In this document: positions 18,000 to 25,231 of the stretch, piece after piece
How the letters are laid out: each line of letters starts with the position of its first letter
How positions within the stretch are numbered: position 1 is the stretch's first letter
Origin: Psychromicrobium xiongbiense
Lineage (GTDB): Bacteria > Actinomycetota > Actinomycetes > Actinomycetales > Micrococcaceae
Assembly (NCBI RefSeq): GCF_030271165.1
Contig: NZ_JASSZH010000005.1
Span: forward strand, 1 to 64,000
DNA: 64,000 nucleotides
Direction of reading: 5' to 3'
Notes under the pieces: model-generated
What the model was told of the DNA's origin: nothing
What the model saw: the letters and a program-made list of their open reading frames with translations, nothing else
Database searches by the model: none
Program-made: the position numbers and the translations under genes

Positions 18000-18506
18000 T
18001 CAGGACGTGAGTGCGATGGCGGCAACCACCGCATCGGCCAGACGGACCAGATCCTGCGGCGCAAGCTCAACGTCCAGCCCGCGACGCCCCGCGGAACAGA
18101 AGATAGTCGGAAAGGTCAGTGCGCTGCTGTCGATCACCGTCCGGTGAGCCTGCCGGGACCCCAGTGGTGCCATGCCACCGATGACGTATCCCGTGCGCCG
18201 TTGGGCATCCACCGGATCCGCCAGTGTCACCTTCTTCACTCCCAGGACAGCGGCGAGTGACCTGAGATCCAGCCTGCCGCTGACCGGCACCATGGCAGCC
18301 ACCCACGTGTTGGTCCCGCAGTCATCGACGGTGGTTAGCAGCGTCTTGAACACCTGCTCCGGCGGAAGCCCGAGAGCCTCGGCGGCCTCGGTTCCGAAGG
18401 AGCGAACTGCCGGATCATGATGATAGGCATGGAGCTGGTAGGGAACCGGTTCCGCATCCAGCCGGACCGTCATCGGGGTGCCGCCGGGGCCTTTCTTTGT
18501 CGTCAC
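18000..18506 (-). CDS. ybaK: YbaK/EbsC-type Cys-tRNA(Pro) deacylase
   Basis: A 168-residue protein of the YbaK/ProX editing family, which hydrolyses mischarged Cys-tRNA(Pro) in trans. Recognisable elements are VPYQLHAYHHDP, EAAEALGLPPEQVFKTLLT, the invariant Lys in that stretch, VPVSGRLDLRSLAAVLGVKK and the glycine-rich TGYVIGGMAPLG near residue 110. Length is right (about 155-170). The GTG start at 18506 fits family alignment; an ATG 11 codons in is possible. It is 8 bp downstream of sufE on the same strand. Confidence 0.93.
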   Translation of the reverse strand: MTTKKGPGGTPMTVRLDAEPVPYQLHAYHHDPAVRSFGTEAAEALGLPPEQVFKTLLTTVDDCGTNTWVAAMVPVSGRLDLRSLAAVLGVKKVTLADPVDAQRRTGYVIGGMAPLGSRQAHRTVIDSSALTFPTIFCSAGRRGLDVELAPQDLVRLADAVVAAIALTS

Positions 18507-18514
18507 CCGGCCGG

Positions 18515-18973
18515 TTACCGTGCGTTCTGGACCGACCGCGCCTGGGCGTCCCTTAACTGGCGCTTGATCCGACCCAGCATGGCCGTCATGCCACGCAGGC
18601 GCAACGGAGTCAGCGCACGGGTGAGCCCCAGTTGTTCGGGCATATCGTCTGGGACGGCCAGAATCTCAGCCACGGTGTGCCCGTTGAGGCCCTCATGGAG
18701 CACACTGGCAAAGCCGCGGGTAGTCGGTGCCTCTGCGGGAGCCGAGAAGAACAGCTGGACGGTCCCGTCCGGCTGGGGTTCAACGGTGAGGAACAGGGGC
18801 GACTGGCATTCCACGACCTGCTCCAGTAACTCCACGTGCTCGGCGAGCCGGGGCGGCAGCGCCGGGAGGCTACGGGAAAACTCCAGCAGCAACTGGAGCC
18901 TTTCCTTTTCCTCGAGGGACTGGAAATCGTCGATGATCTCGGCGAGCGTCTGCGGCAGTGAAGTGTCGGTCAC
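18515..18973 (-). CDS. sufE: SufE family sulfur-transfer protein
   Basis: A protein of about 152 residues of the SufE family, which accepts persulfide sulfur from a cysteine desulfurase and passes it to Fe-S assembly. LAEIIDDFQSLEEKERLQLL is the usual N-terminus, the persulfide-accepting Cys lies in VVECQSPLFL near residue 57, and the C-terminus carries LRLRGMTAMLGRIKRQL. The GTG at 18973 is chosen because TACGCT lies 7 nt upstream and the encoded protein then begins where the family begins; a start 30 bp further out (18973-19003) has no support. It follows a rhodanese gene by 42 bp. Confidence 0.9.
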   Translation of the reverse strand: MTDTSLPQTLAEIIDDFQSLEEKERLQLLLEFSRSLPALPPRLAEHVELLEQVVECQSPLFLTVEPQPDGTVQLFFSAPAEAPTTRGFASVLHEGLNGHTVAEILAVPDDMPEQLGLTRALTPLRLRGMTAMLGRIKRQLRDAQARSVQNAR

Positions 18974-19015
18974 GATTTCCAGCGTAGTCCTCGTTGGAAC
19001 CATCTCCCAGCCGGC

Positions 19016-19924
19016 TCAGAGCACGCCAGCGGCTTCACCCTTCACAATCGGAACGCGGACGGCATTGCCCCATTCGGTCCAGGACCCGTCGTAGTTGCGG
19101 ACCGTCTCGAAGCCCAGCAGGTGCTTGAGGACAAACCAGGTGTGGCTGGAGCGTTCGCCGATGCGGCAGTAGGCCACCACATCGTCGCCGTTCTTCAGCC
19201 CGGCACTGTCCAGGTAGATGGCTTCGAGCTCTTCACGGTTGCGGAAGGTTCCATCCTCAGCGGCAGCCCGGGCCCACGGCACCGAGGCAGCAGTGGGGAT
19301 ATGGCCACCGCGCAAGGCACCCTCTTCAGGGTAGGCGGGCATGGAGGTGCGGGCGCCGGTGTACTCCTCGGGGGAGCGGACATCGATCAAGGGTCCCTGA
19401 CCCAGGTGGGCAAGAACGTCATCACGGAAAGCCCGGATGTCCTCGTCGTGACGTTCCACCACGGGGTATTCCGCCACAGCAGGCGTCGGCGTCTCGGTGG
19501 AGAGCTCGCGACCCTCCGCGATCCACTTGTCCCGGCCGCCGTCGATCAGCCGGACGTCCTCATGGCCGAACAGGGTGAAGACCCAGAGGGCGTAGGCGGC
19601 CCACCAGTTCGACTTATCGCCATAGATCACCACGGTGGTGTCCCGGTTGATGCCTTTGGACGCCAGAAGCTCGGCGAAAGCCGCCCCATCGATGTAATCG
19701 CGAGTGTCGGCATCGTTGAGATCGGTGTGCCAGTCGATTTTGACTGCCCCGGGGATATGGCCGGTTTCATAGAGCAGCACGTCCTCGTCGGACTCCACGA
19801 CAGCCAGTTCGCCGGTGCCTACCTGGCCTGCGGCGATGGCGTCCGCAACCCATTGGGTAGAGACCAGACGCTCCGGGTGGGCGTAGTCGGTGAACTTCTC
19901 GGTGGTGTCAGGGGCAAGGCTCAC
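19016..19924 (-). CDS. sseA: Thiosulfate/mercaptopyruvate sulfurtransferase (two-domain rhodanese)
   Basis: A 302-residue sulfurtransferase with two rhodanese domains. The N-terminal inactive domain has [20 protein letters not shown] and [19 protein letters not shown]. The C-terminal active domain has [12 protein letters not shown] and the active-site loop [11 protein letters not shown] with the Cys near residue 255. It moves sulfur from thiosulfate or 3-mercaptopyruvate to cyanide or thiol acceptors. GTG start at 19924. It is the promoter-proximal gene of a rhodanese-sufE-ybaK run, and a strong palindrome lies in its promoter region. Confidence 0.94.
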   Translation of the reverse strand: MSLAPDTTEKFTDYAHPERLVSTQWVADAIAAGQVGTGELAVVESDEDVLLYETGHIPGAVKIDWHTDLNDADTRDYIDGAAFAELLASKGINRDTTVVIYGDKSNWWAAYALWVFTLFGHEDVRLIDGGRDKWIAEGRELSTETPTPAVAEYPVVERHDEDIRAFRDDVLAHLGQGPLIDVRSPEEYTGARTSMPAYPEEGALRGGHIPTAASVPWARAAAEDGTFRNREELEAIYLDSAGLKNGDDVVAYCRIGERSSHTWFVLKHLLGFETVRNYDGSWTEWGNAVRVPIVKGEAAGVL

Positions 19925-19974
19925 GATTGCTCATTTCGGTCGAGGGGATCACTGAGTGGTCTTCAGCTTAACCA

Positions 19975-20001
19975 CGAGCGGACAGTAAAAATGTCCGCTC
20001 G
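19975..20001. promoter_or_regulatory. Palindrome in the sseA/zapE divergent promoter region
   Basis: CGAGCGGACA (19975-19984) and TGTCCGCTCG (19992-20001) form a perfect 10-bp inverted repeat with a 7-bp AT-rich centre. The genes on both sides diverge, so a terminator role is unlikely. On the minus strand a TAAGCT (-10-like) lies immediately downstream at 19970-19965, so the palindrome covers the -35/spacer of the sulfurtransferase promoter, where a repressor would sit. An RNA hairpin in the 5' leader is the alternative. Confidence 0.5.
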
Positions 20002-20088
20002 GTCACGAAAAGACATATCCCCGGTGTGCGGGCGGTATTCTGGCTGTGCACCGCAGATTCGCGGTTCTCCGACTTCTCACCGACGGAA

Positions 20089-21135
20089 ATGTTTCCCTTG
20101 CATACTGAACATCTGGTGGACCGCACGCCCAACGTCTCAGCTGGGGAGCTTCTCCAGGGATTCTTCCCCTCCCCGCGATTCGGAGAGGTGTCCTTTGCCA
20201 GTTATCGGCCGGATCCGCAGCAACCCAGCCAGGTGGCGGCGGTCACTGCCCTGGAGACCTTCGCTCAGACGGTGGGAGTGCCGGTGGCCAGAGGGCTGAA
20301 GCGACTCTTTAAGGGGAACAGGAAAGCGGACCGCGCTGGCATCTACCTGGACGGTGGCTTTGGCGTGGGGAAGACGCACCTTCTGGCCTCCCTGTGGCAT
20401 GCGGTTCCGGGGCCCAAGGCCTTCGGCACCTTCGTGGAGTACACCAATCTGGTGGGTGCTCTCTCCTTCCGGAAGACTGTGGAACATCTCTCCGGCTACA
20501 ACCTGGTCTGCATTGATGAATTCGAGCTGGACGATCCGGGGGACACCGTTCTGATGTCCCGGCTGATGCGTGAGCTTGCCGATGCGGGGGTGAAGCTGGC
20601 GGCCACCTCCAATACTCTGCCTGGTTCCCTGGGCGAGGGACGGTTCGCTGCCGTTGATTTCCAGCGGGAGATCCAGGTGCTGGCGGACCAGTTCGACGTG
20701 ATCCGGATCGATGGCGAGGACTATCGGCATCGTGGTCTGCCCACACCGCCCGAGCCGCTGGCCGACGAACTCCTGGACGCTGCGGCAGCGGTTGAGTTCG
20801 CCGGTAAGCGCGTCGCGGTGGATGACTTTCCCTCGCTGTTGGTGCATCTGGCCGGGGTTCACCCGAGCCGGTACCGTCAACTCATCGATGGCATTGACGC
20901 CGTCGTCTGGCACGCTGTGGAGACCATCACCGACCAGAGCACCGCTTTGCGCTTTGTGGTGCTGGCGGACAGGCTCTACGACAAAGACGTGCCGATCATG
21001 GCATCCGGCGTACCCATGGACCAGCTCTTCTCCGAAGAGATGATGCGCGGGGGATACCTGAAGAAGTACTTCCGCGCGGTGTCCCGCCTGACCGCACTGA
21101 CCCGCGAAGGCCAGCAGGTCGATCTGCCCTCCTGA
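20089..21135 (+). CDS. zapE: Cell division protein ZapE (AFG1-like ATPase)
   Basis: An AAA+ ATPase of about 348 residues in the ZapE/AFG1 family, linked in E. coli to Z-ring stability under stress. Walker A is GGFGVGKTHLLASLWHA near residue 88, Walker B is LVCIDEFELDDPGDT, sensor 1 is KLAATSNTLPGSLGEGRF and FQREIQVLADQFDVIRIDG follows; the C-terminal VPIMASG region is also present. The ATG at 20089 (MFPLHTEHLVDRTP) gives the usual N-terminus; the open frame extends 21 codons further up without support. Actinobacterial copies are slightly shorter than E. coli ZapE. Convergent with the BenE gene, 4 bp apart. Confidence 0.93.
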   Translation: MFPLHTEHLVDRTPNVSAGELLQGFFPSPRFGEVSFASYRPDPQQPSQVAAVTALETFAQTVGVPVARGLKRLFKGNRKADRAGIYLDGGFGVGKTHLLASLWHAVPGPKAFGTFVEYTNLVGALSFRKTVEHLSGYNLVCIDEFELDDPGDTVLMSRLMRELADAGVKLAATSNTLPGSLGEGRFAAVDFQREIQVLADQFDVIRIDGEDYRHRGLPTPPEPLADELLDAAAAVEFAGKRVAVDDFPSLLVHLAGVHPSRYRQLIDGIDAVVWHAVETITDQSTALRFVVLADRLYDKDVPIMASGVPMDQLFSEEMMRGGYLKKYFRAVSRLTALTREGQQVDLPS

Positions 21136-21139
21136 CCGT

Positions 21140-22339
21140 CTAGAGTCCTGAGCGCCGGGTCGTTCGGCGGAACAGCCACCGCACCAACAGTCCGATCACC
21201 AGTGCCCAGAAGGCCGCACCGATTCCGGCGAAACTGATCCCGGATGCCGCCAGAAGAAGAGTGATGGCCGCCGGGATCCGGTCGCTCGGCTCCTGCAGTG
21301 CTCTACTGAGTGCCGCGATCAAAGTGCTCATCAGAGCGAGCCCGGCCACGGCCTCGATGACGCCACGGGGCCCGGCGGAGATGACCGCGACGAGCAGAGC
21401 CGAGCAGCCAGCCAGCAGAAGGTAGGCCCAGCCCGAGGTGAAAGCAGCGATCCATCGACGACGCCGGTCTGGGCCGGCCTCCTCACCGGCGGTCAGAGCG
21501 GCGCTCAGAGCTGCAAGGTTGATGGCATGCCCTCCCCAGGGCGCGGCGAGAGCGGTGCCCACGCCAGTGACCAGCATGGCGGGTCGCCAGGGTGTCTGGT
21601 ACCCGAAGGATGCCAGCACCGCCACGCCGGGCACGTTCTGTGAGGCCATGGTGACGACGAAAAGCGGCAGGGCAACGCCCACGACCGCCTGCACTGTCAA
21701 GCGTGGTGTGGTCCAGTGCAACTCCGGCCAGATGTGCTCTAGAACGAGAGGGTGCCCCTGGATCACCATGCTGAGCACGATGCCGGCCAGCGCAAGAACA
21801 AAAGCGGCAGGGACAGCCCATCTGGGAGCCATCACCGTCAGGAGCAGCCAGAGCACGAGCACCGGGATCACCAGGAGTGGCACGCTGGCCAGGGCGGTAA
21901 AGGGCTGCAGGCAGAGCGGGAGAAGTACGCCGGCCAGCATGGCTTGCGCCAGAGCGGCCGGAATACGCCTCAGTAGCTGACCCAGAGCGGGCACCAGGCC
22001 GGTCAGCATGAAAAGGACCCCGGTGAGGAGGAAGGCGCCCACGGCGGCAGGCCATCCGCCATCGAGACCGGTGGAACCGGCAAGCAGGGCCGCTCCGGGC
22101 GTCGACCAGGCCAGTGTCACCGGCAGGCGGCTGGTCCAGGAGAGAAACACTGCGCCGAGGCCGAATGCCAGCGTCAGTGCGAGCAGACCGGAGGCCGCCT
22201 GCGATTCTGTGGCGCCGACGGCGTGCAGGCCGGCCAGGACAACAGCGAAGGACGAGGTGAATCCGACCAGTGCTGTGACGATACCGGCGATGACCGGGCG
22301 GGCGATCACCTGCGCAGAGAGCGAACGGCTGGGGGTCAT
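21140..22339 (-). CDS. benE: BenE family benzoate/H+ symporter-like transporter
   Basis: A 399-residue integral membrane protein of the BenE family. Ten to twelve hydrophobic segments are visible. Family motifs are VIAGIVTALVGFTSSFAVVL at the N-terminus, SRLPVTLAWSTPGAALLAG near residue 70 and FVVTMASQNVPGVAVLASFG near 235, followed by GWAYLLLAG. It would import benzoate or a related aromatic acid with protons. ATG start with AGAAGG upstream. No benzoate catabolic genes lie nearby, so the substrate assignment rests on family only. Confidence 0.9.
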   Translation of the reverse strand: MTPSRSLSAQVIARPVIAGIVTALVGFTSSFAVVLAGLHAVGATESQAASGLLALTLAFGLGAVFLSWTSRLPVTLAWSTPGAALLAGSTGLDGGWPAAVGAFLLTGVLFMLTGLVPALGQLLRRIPAALAQAMLAGVLLPLCLQPFTALASVPLLVIPVLVLWLLLTVMAPRWAVPAAFVLALAGIVLSMVIQGHPLVLEHIWPELHWTTPRLTVQAVVGVALPLFVVTMASQNVPGVAVLASFGYQTPWRPAMLVTGVGTALAAPWGGHAINLAALSAALTAGEEAGPDRRRRWIAAFTSGWAYLLLAGCSALLVAVISAGPRGVIEAVAGLALMSTLIAALSRALQEPSDRIPAAITLLLAASGISFAGIGAAFWALVIGLLVRWLFRRTTRRSGL

Positions 22340-22355
22340 GAGGCCTTCTTAAACG

Positions 22356-22395
22356 AAGAGTACTGGCACCGCCTCGCGGCGGGACCAGCACTCTT
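22356..22395 (-). terminator. Hairpin terminator between the MT0933-like gene and benE
   Basis: An 18-bp imperfect inverted repeat (22356-22373 against 22377-22395, three mismatches) lies between two minus-strand genes, shortly after the stop of the small protein gene. Confidence 0.6.
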
Positions 22396-22417
22396 TTGAC
22401 TTGGATCGGGAGCCGGG

Positions 22418-22663
22418 TCAGGCCTGCGGTTCCTCGGTGGCTGCTGCACCTTCAGCGGGTGCACCAGCGCCCTGGTCTCCGCCTGAAACTTTCCCTACGA
22501 GGCCGGAAGCTGCGCCCTGGACTGCATCTACCTGGTCTTTGAACTTATCGCCGGTCTTCTCGTCGATGAAGTCGCCAACCTTTTCGATGCCGTCCTTGAG
22601 GGCTTCCTTATTGCCTTCGAAGAGTTCTCCGGCTTTGTCCTTGATCTCGTCAAACAGACCCAC
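22418..22663 (-). CDS. MT0933-family small antitoxin-like protein
   Basis: An 81-residue, highly charged helical protein. GLFDEIKDKAGELFEGNKEA at the start and VGDFIDEKTGDKFKDQVDA in the middle match the actinobacterial MT0933/Rv0909-type family, annotated as putative antitoxins; the tail is Ala/Gly/Glu-rich. The GTG at 22663 is preferred because TAGGAGG lies 5 nt before it, whereas the GTG at 22669 overlaps that site. No toxin gene lies next to it, and the family name does not prove an antitoxin role. It could equally be a stress-type small protein. Confidence 0.75.
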   Translation of the reverse strand: MGLFDEIKDKAGELFEGNKEALKDGIEKVGDFIDEKTGDKFKDQVDAVQGAASGLVGKVSGGDQGAGAPAEGAAATEEPQA

Positions 22664-22780
22664 AGACACCTCCTATCATTTCGGCGGAGCCAGATTCGCT
22701 CCTCTTCTGTGATCGTATCCCGCCCGGAAGAATCTGACCAGAGTCGAGCGAAATGCATCCCGGCGCTGGGGGAGGGCACG

Positions 22781-22823
22781 CAAAAAGCCCCGGTCGAGAT
22801 GCTGTTGCATCTCGACCGGGGCT
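22781..22823 (-). terminator. Rho-independent terminator of the minus-strand tRNA operon
   Basis: A perfect 17-bp stem (22786-22802 against 22807-22823) with a 4-nt loop is followed on the minus strand by TTTTT. It begins 4 bp after the encoded CCA of tRNA-Val and ends the tRNA-Gly/Cys/Val transcript. Confidence 0.88.
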
Positions 22824-22827
22824 ACCG

Positions 22828-22902
22828 TGGTGGGCGATACTGGGATCGAACCAGTGACCTCTTCCGTGTCAGGGAAGCGCGCTACCGCTGCGCCAATCGC
22901 CC
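22828..22902 (-). tRNA. tRNA-Val(GAC)
   Basis: Acceptor GGGCGAT pairs with ATCGCCC, and the anticodon arm CTTCC-CTGACAC-GGAAG exposes GAC, reading valine GUC/GUU codons. The T arm carries GGTTCGATCC. The 3' CCA is encoded in the DNA. It is the last gene of the tRNA operon. Confidence 0.96.
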
Positions 22903-22941
22903 GGAAAACCGCAAACTCTACTGCTCTGATCGGAGACAGAG

Positions 22942-23012
22942 AGGTGGGGACGGGATTCGAACCCGCGTAAACGGCTTTGCAGGCCGCTGCCTCGCCTCTC
23001 GGCCACCCCACC
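22942..23012 (-). tRNA. tRNA-Cys(GCA)
   Basis: Acceptor GGTGGGG pairs with CCCCACC. The anticodon loop CTGCAAA gives GCA, reading cysteine codons. T arm GGGTTCGAATCCC. CCA is not encoded. It is the middle gene of the minus-strand tRNA operon. Confidence 0.96.
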
Positions 23013-23081
23013 GTGTCGAAGACCCGGACTTCAGTATCCCGTGTCTTCTTCAGACGCTGGTCTGATCAACAGTTTCCTGCG

Positions 23082-23153
23082 AGCGGATGACGAGATTCGA
23101 ACTCGCGACCCTCACCTTGGCAAGGTGATGCTCTACCACTGAGCCACATCCGC
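23082..23153 (-). tRNA. tRNA-Gly(GCC)
   Basis: Acceptor GCGGATG pairs with CATCCGC. The anticodon stem-loop CACCT-TGCCA-AGGTG exposes GCC, reading glycine GGC/GGU codons. T arm GAGTTCGAATCTC. CCA is not encoded. It is the first gene of the minus-strand tRNA operon. Confidence 0.96.
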
Positions 23154-23244
23154 AGAAGGAACCGGTTTTCCGTGAGAACCGGGGCTTCAGGGAAGTTTGC
23201 GCCTCCCAGAAACTTTCTTCGCTCTCGTGTTCCTGCGAGTAAGA

Positions 23245-23273
23245 ACTCTATCTGAGGTTCTCTGAAACGCCAA
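23245..23273 (-). promoter_or_regulatory. Promoter of the tRNA-Gly/Cys/Val operon
   Basis: On the minus strand TTGGCG (23273-23268), a 17-bp spacer and TAGAGT (23250-23245) form a good housekeeping-type promoter about 92 bp upstream of tRNA-Gly. The rest of the 300-bp gap 23154-23454 between the divergent tRNAs holds no coding sequence that I can support. Confidence 0.6.
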
Positions 23274-23454
23274 ATTGACCGTGTTTCCGCGTGTTTTCGG
23301 GGTGTGGAGTGATTGCTTGATGAGTCTCTCGCAGTGACAGGATGCCGTCTGGGGCGAGGAAGTGACCGGCTCCGGTCGACTGAACTTACAACTGAACTCA
23401 GGGGCCGATTAGGCACAAGACGCATGCTTCCGGTAGGCTTTCTGAGCAGCTTGC

Positions 23455-23526
23455 GGGCGATTGGCGCAGTGGTAGCGCGCTTCGTTCACACCGAAGAGGT
23501 CACTGGTTCGAACCCAGTATCGCCCA
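23455..23526 (+). tRNA. tRNA-Val(CAC)
   Basis: Acceptor GGGCGAT pairs with ATCGCCC, and the anticodon arm CTTCG-TTCACAC-CGAAG exposes CAC, reading valine GUG. Apart from the anticodon arm it is nearly the same sequence as the tRNA-Val(GAC) 550 bp away on the other strand. CCA is not encoded. TAGGCT at 23434-23439 is a possible -10 box. Confidence 0.96.
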
Positions 23527-23565
23527 CCGAGAGCCTGACCGGGAGGTCGGCAGTTTGCTGCGGAT

Positions 23566-23612
23566 GAGGGCGGGTTTCACCGATTGAGGTGGGCCCGCCC
23601 TTCCTTTATTTG
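23566..23612 (+). terminator. Terminator after tRNA-Val(CAC)
   Basis: GGGCGGG (23568-23574) pairs with CCCGCCC (23594-23600), with additional inner pairing of TCACC and GGTG. TTCCTTTATTT follows, so this is a T-rich intrinsic terminator. Confidence 0.75.
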
Positions 23613-23669
23613 ATTCCTTTTCAGCCGTCCCGGAGTTCCGCTGTCTGCACCTGGTGGCATAGTAAAAGC

Positions 23670-24563
23670 ATGACTCAACCTGCTCTGGCACATGCGACCC
23701 ATCTGGGCAGGATGTATGCCCGTTCTCTGACCGAGCGTCCCACGGTTCCCTCGATCACGACCGTGATTGGCATGCAGTCCATGGACCTGGACGGGTGGGT
23801 CGGATATATGGCTGCCAACGCCCTGGCGGCGAGCCCGACACTGGCCGAGGCCGTGGGCCGGCCGGACAAAATGCGCCCCCTGGTTCGGGCCTCGGCCTCG
23901 GCAGCCGCTGACTACCGGGAAGCTGCTGCCGCGCGCGGAGACCGGGTGCACTTCTATGCCGAACAGGTGTCGCTACGCGATCTGGGCCGGGAACACCGGC
24001 TCGACCAGGCGCGGGAGGCGCTCGCTGCGGCCCAGGAACTCCGCTTCGCTGAGCGCTTTGATGAGTGGTGGAAGGGATTCGGGGTCGTCCCGCTGGAGCC
24101 CGAAGTCAGCGTCTGGAACCAGACAGTGGGGTACGCCGGCACACTCGATCTTGTGGCGACCATTGCCGGCAGGCTCTGCCTGATCGACTTCAAAACCAAG
24201 GGCACTGACCGCAACGGGCAGATCAAGGCGATGGATCCCAAGGTCGTTATGCAGCTTGTCGCCGGAATGAAAGCCGAGGAGAGCCTGGTCGACGCCAGTA
24301 CGGGGACCTGGCAGCCCTGGCGCTATGGGCAGGATCCGCTGCTTCTGGCGGTCGCCATCGGTGAGACCGAGGTGTTGCCAATGCGGGCGAATCCGGAGGT
24401 GCTGCCAGCGTATTGGTACAAGTTCTGTGCCTTGCGCAAACTCTGGGAACGGGACGCAGAAGCCGGTCGTGGGCCGGCCCCCTTGCTGGCGGTTCCACCG
24501 CCCACCGCGTTCCCTGCTGGAGGCCTGGCAGCAAACACCGGGCCGATCCCTCCCACAGCCTAG
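23670..24563 (+). CDS. PD-(D/E)XK nuclease-fold protein
   Basis: A 297-residue protein with a RecB/Cas4-like nuclease core. The motif GYAGTLDLVATIAGRLCLID followed by FKTKG near residues 150-175 gives the metal-binding Asp, the second Asp and the catalytic Lys, and MQLVAGMKAEES supplies the usual following Gln-containing helix. The N-terminal half is helical and carries SITTVIGMQSMDLDGWVGY. There is no helicase domain and no Cas or restriction gene nearby. It lies between a tRNA gene and def in what looks like core chromosome. The ATG at 23670 stands 6 nt after CATAGT, probably a leaderless start. Nuclease activity is inferred; the target is unknown. Confidence 0.75.
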   Translation: MTQPALAHATHLGRMYARSLTERPTVPSITTVIGMQSMDLDGWVGYMAANALAASPTLAEAVGRPDKMRPLVRASASAAADYREAAAARGDRVHFYAEQVSLRDLGREHRLDQAREALAAAQELRFAERFDEWWKGFGVVPLEPEVSVWNQTVGYAGTLDLVATIAGRLCLIDFKTKGTDRNGQIKAMDPKVVMQLVAGMKAEESLVDASTGTWQPWRYGQDPLLLAVAIGETEVLPMRANPEVLPAYWYKFCALRKLWERDAEAGRGPAPLLAVPPPTAFPAGGLAANTGPIPPTA

Positions 24564-24577
24564 AATTGAACCGTCTG

Positions 24578-24603
24578 TTTTTCCTGGCGGGTTTTCCTGG
24601 CAG
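24578..24603 (+). repeat. 26-nt dispersed repeat, copy 1
   Basis: This intergenic 26-mer upstream of def matches 56847-56872 at 24 of 26 positions. Internally it contains a near-direct repeat (CCTGGCGGG and CCTGGCAGG). Function unknown. Confidence 0.55.
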
Positions 24604-24664
24604 GGCACGTCACTTCCAGACCCTCTTCACCTGAACCTTCAACTGAACGGAATCCTGAGTAGGC

Positions 24665-25231
24665 ATGGCGATTCTTCATATTCGGCTCATCGGGGACCCT
24701 GTTCTGCGCACCCCGGCAGCACCGGTCACTGACTTTGGCCCGGAGCTGGAAAAGCTGGTGGCTGACATGACGGAGACCATGAACGATGTCGCCGGGGTGG
24801 GTCTTGCGGCTCCGCAGATCGGCGTGAGCCTGCAGGTTTTCACCTATGCAATCGGAGATGCGCAGGGGCACGTGATCAATCCCACGATCATCAACAGCGC
24901 AGAGCTCCAGGGCTCGGGCGCTGAGGGTTGTCTTTCGGTCCCCGGCCTCGGGTTCCCTGCGCCGCGCTTCGAACACAGTGTGGTTCGCGGGTTTGATCTC
25001 CACGGCGAACCGGTGACCGTTGAGGGAACCGGATATCTGGCCCGGTGCCTCCAGCATGAGACAGACCATCTGAACGGAACGCTCTTCATTGACCGTCTGG
25101 AAGGAACTGACCGCAAGAACGCCATGCGGTCCATCCGACAGGCGGACTACTCCGGCATCACTGCGCAGACGAACGACCTGCGTGCCCGCACCGTGGCATC
25201 CAGTTTCGGTGGCCTGGGCGGGACCGCATGA
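24665..25231 (+). CDS. def: Peptide deformylase
   Basis: A 188-residue metal hydrolase that removes the N-formyl group from nascent proteins. All three signature motifs are intact: GVGLAAPQIG near residue 44, EGCLSVPG near 90 (metal Cys) and QHETDHLNGTL near 133 (the two metal His and catalytic Glu). The C-terminal tail is the longer type. It overlaps fmt by 4 bp, a classical pairing of the enzymes that add and remove the formyl group. TAGAAT at the stop of the preceding gene (24561-24566) may be its -10 box. Confidence 0.97.
   Translation: MAILHIRLIGDPVLRTPAAPVTDFGPELEKLVADMTETMNDVAGVGLAAPQIGVSLQVFTYAIGDAQGHVINPTIINSAELQGSGAEGCLSVPGLGFPAPRFEHSVVRGFDLHGEPVTVEGTGYLARCLQHETDHLNGTLFIDRLEGTDRKNAMRSIRQADYSGITAQTNDLRARTVASSFGGLGGTA

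Noticed and set aside
22828-23526. CRISPR-like repetition in the tRNA region
   Set aside because: The repeated blocks are the two tRNA-Val genes and shared T-arm sequence; there are no regular spacers. No CRISPR array was seen anywhere in the window.
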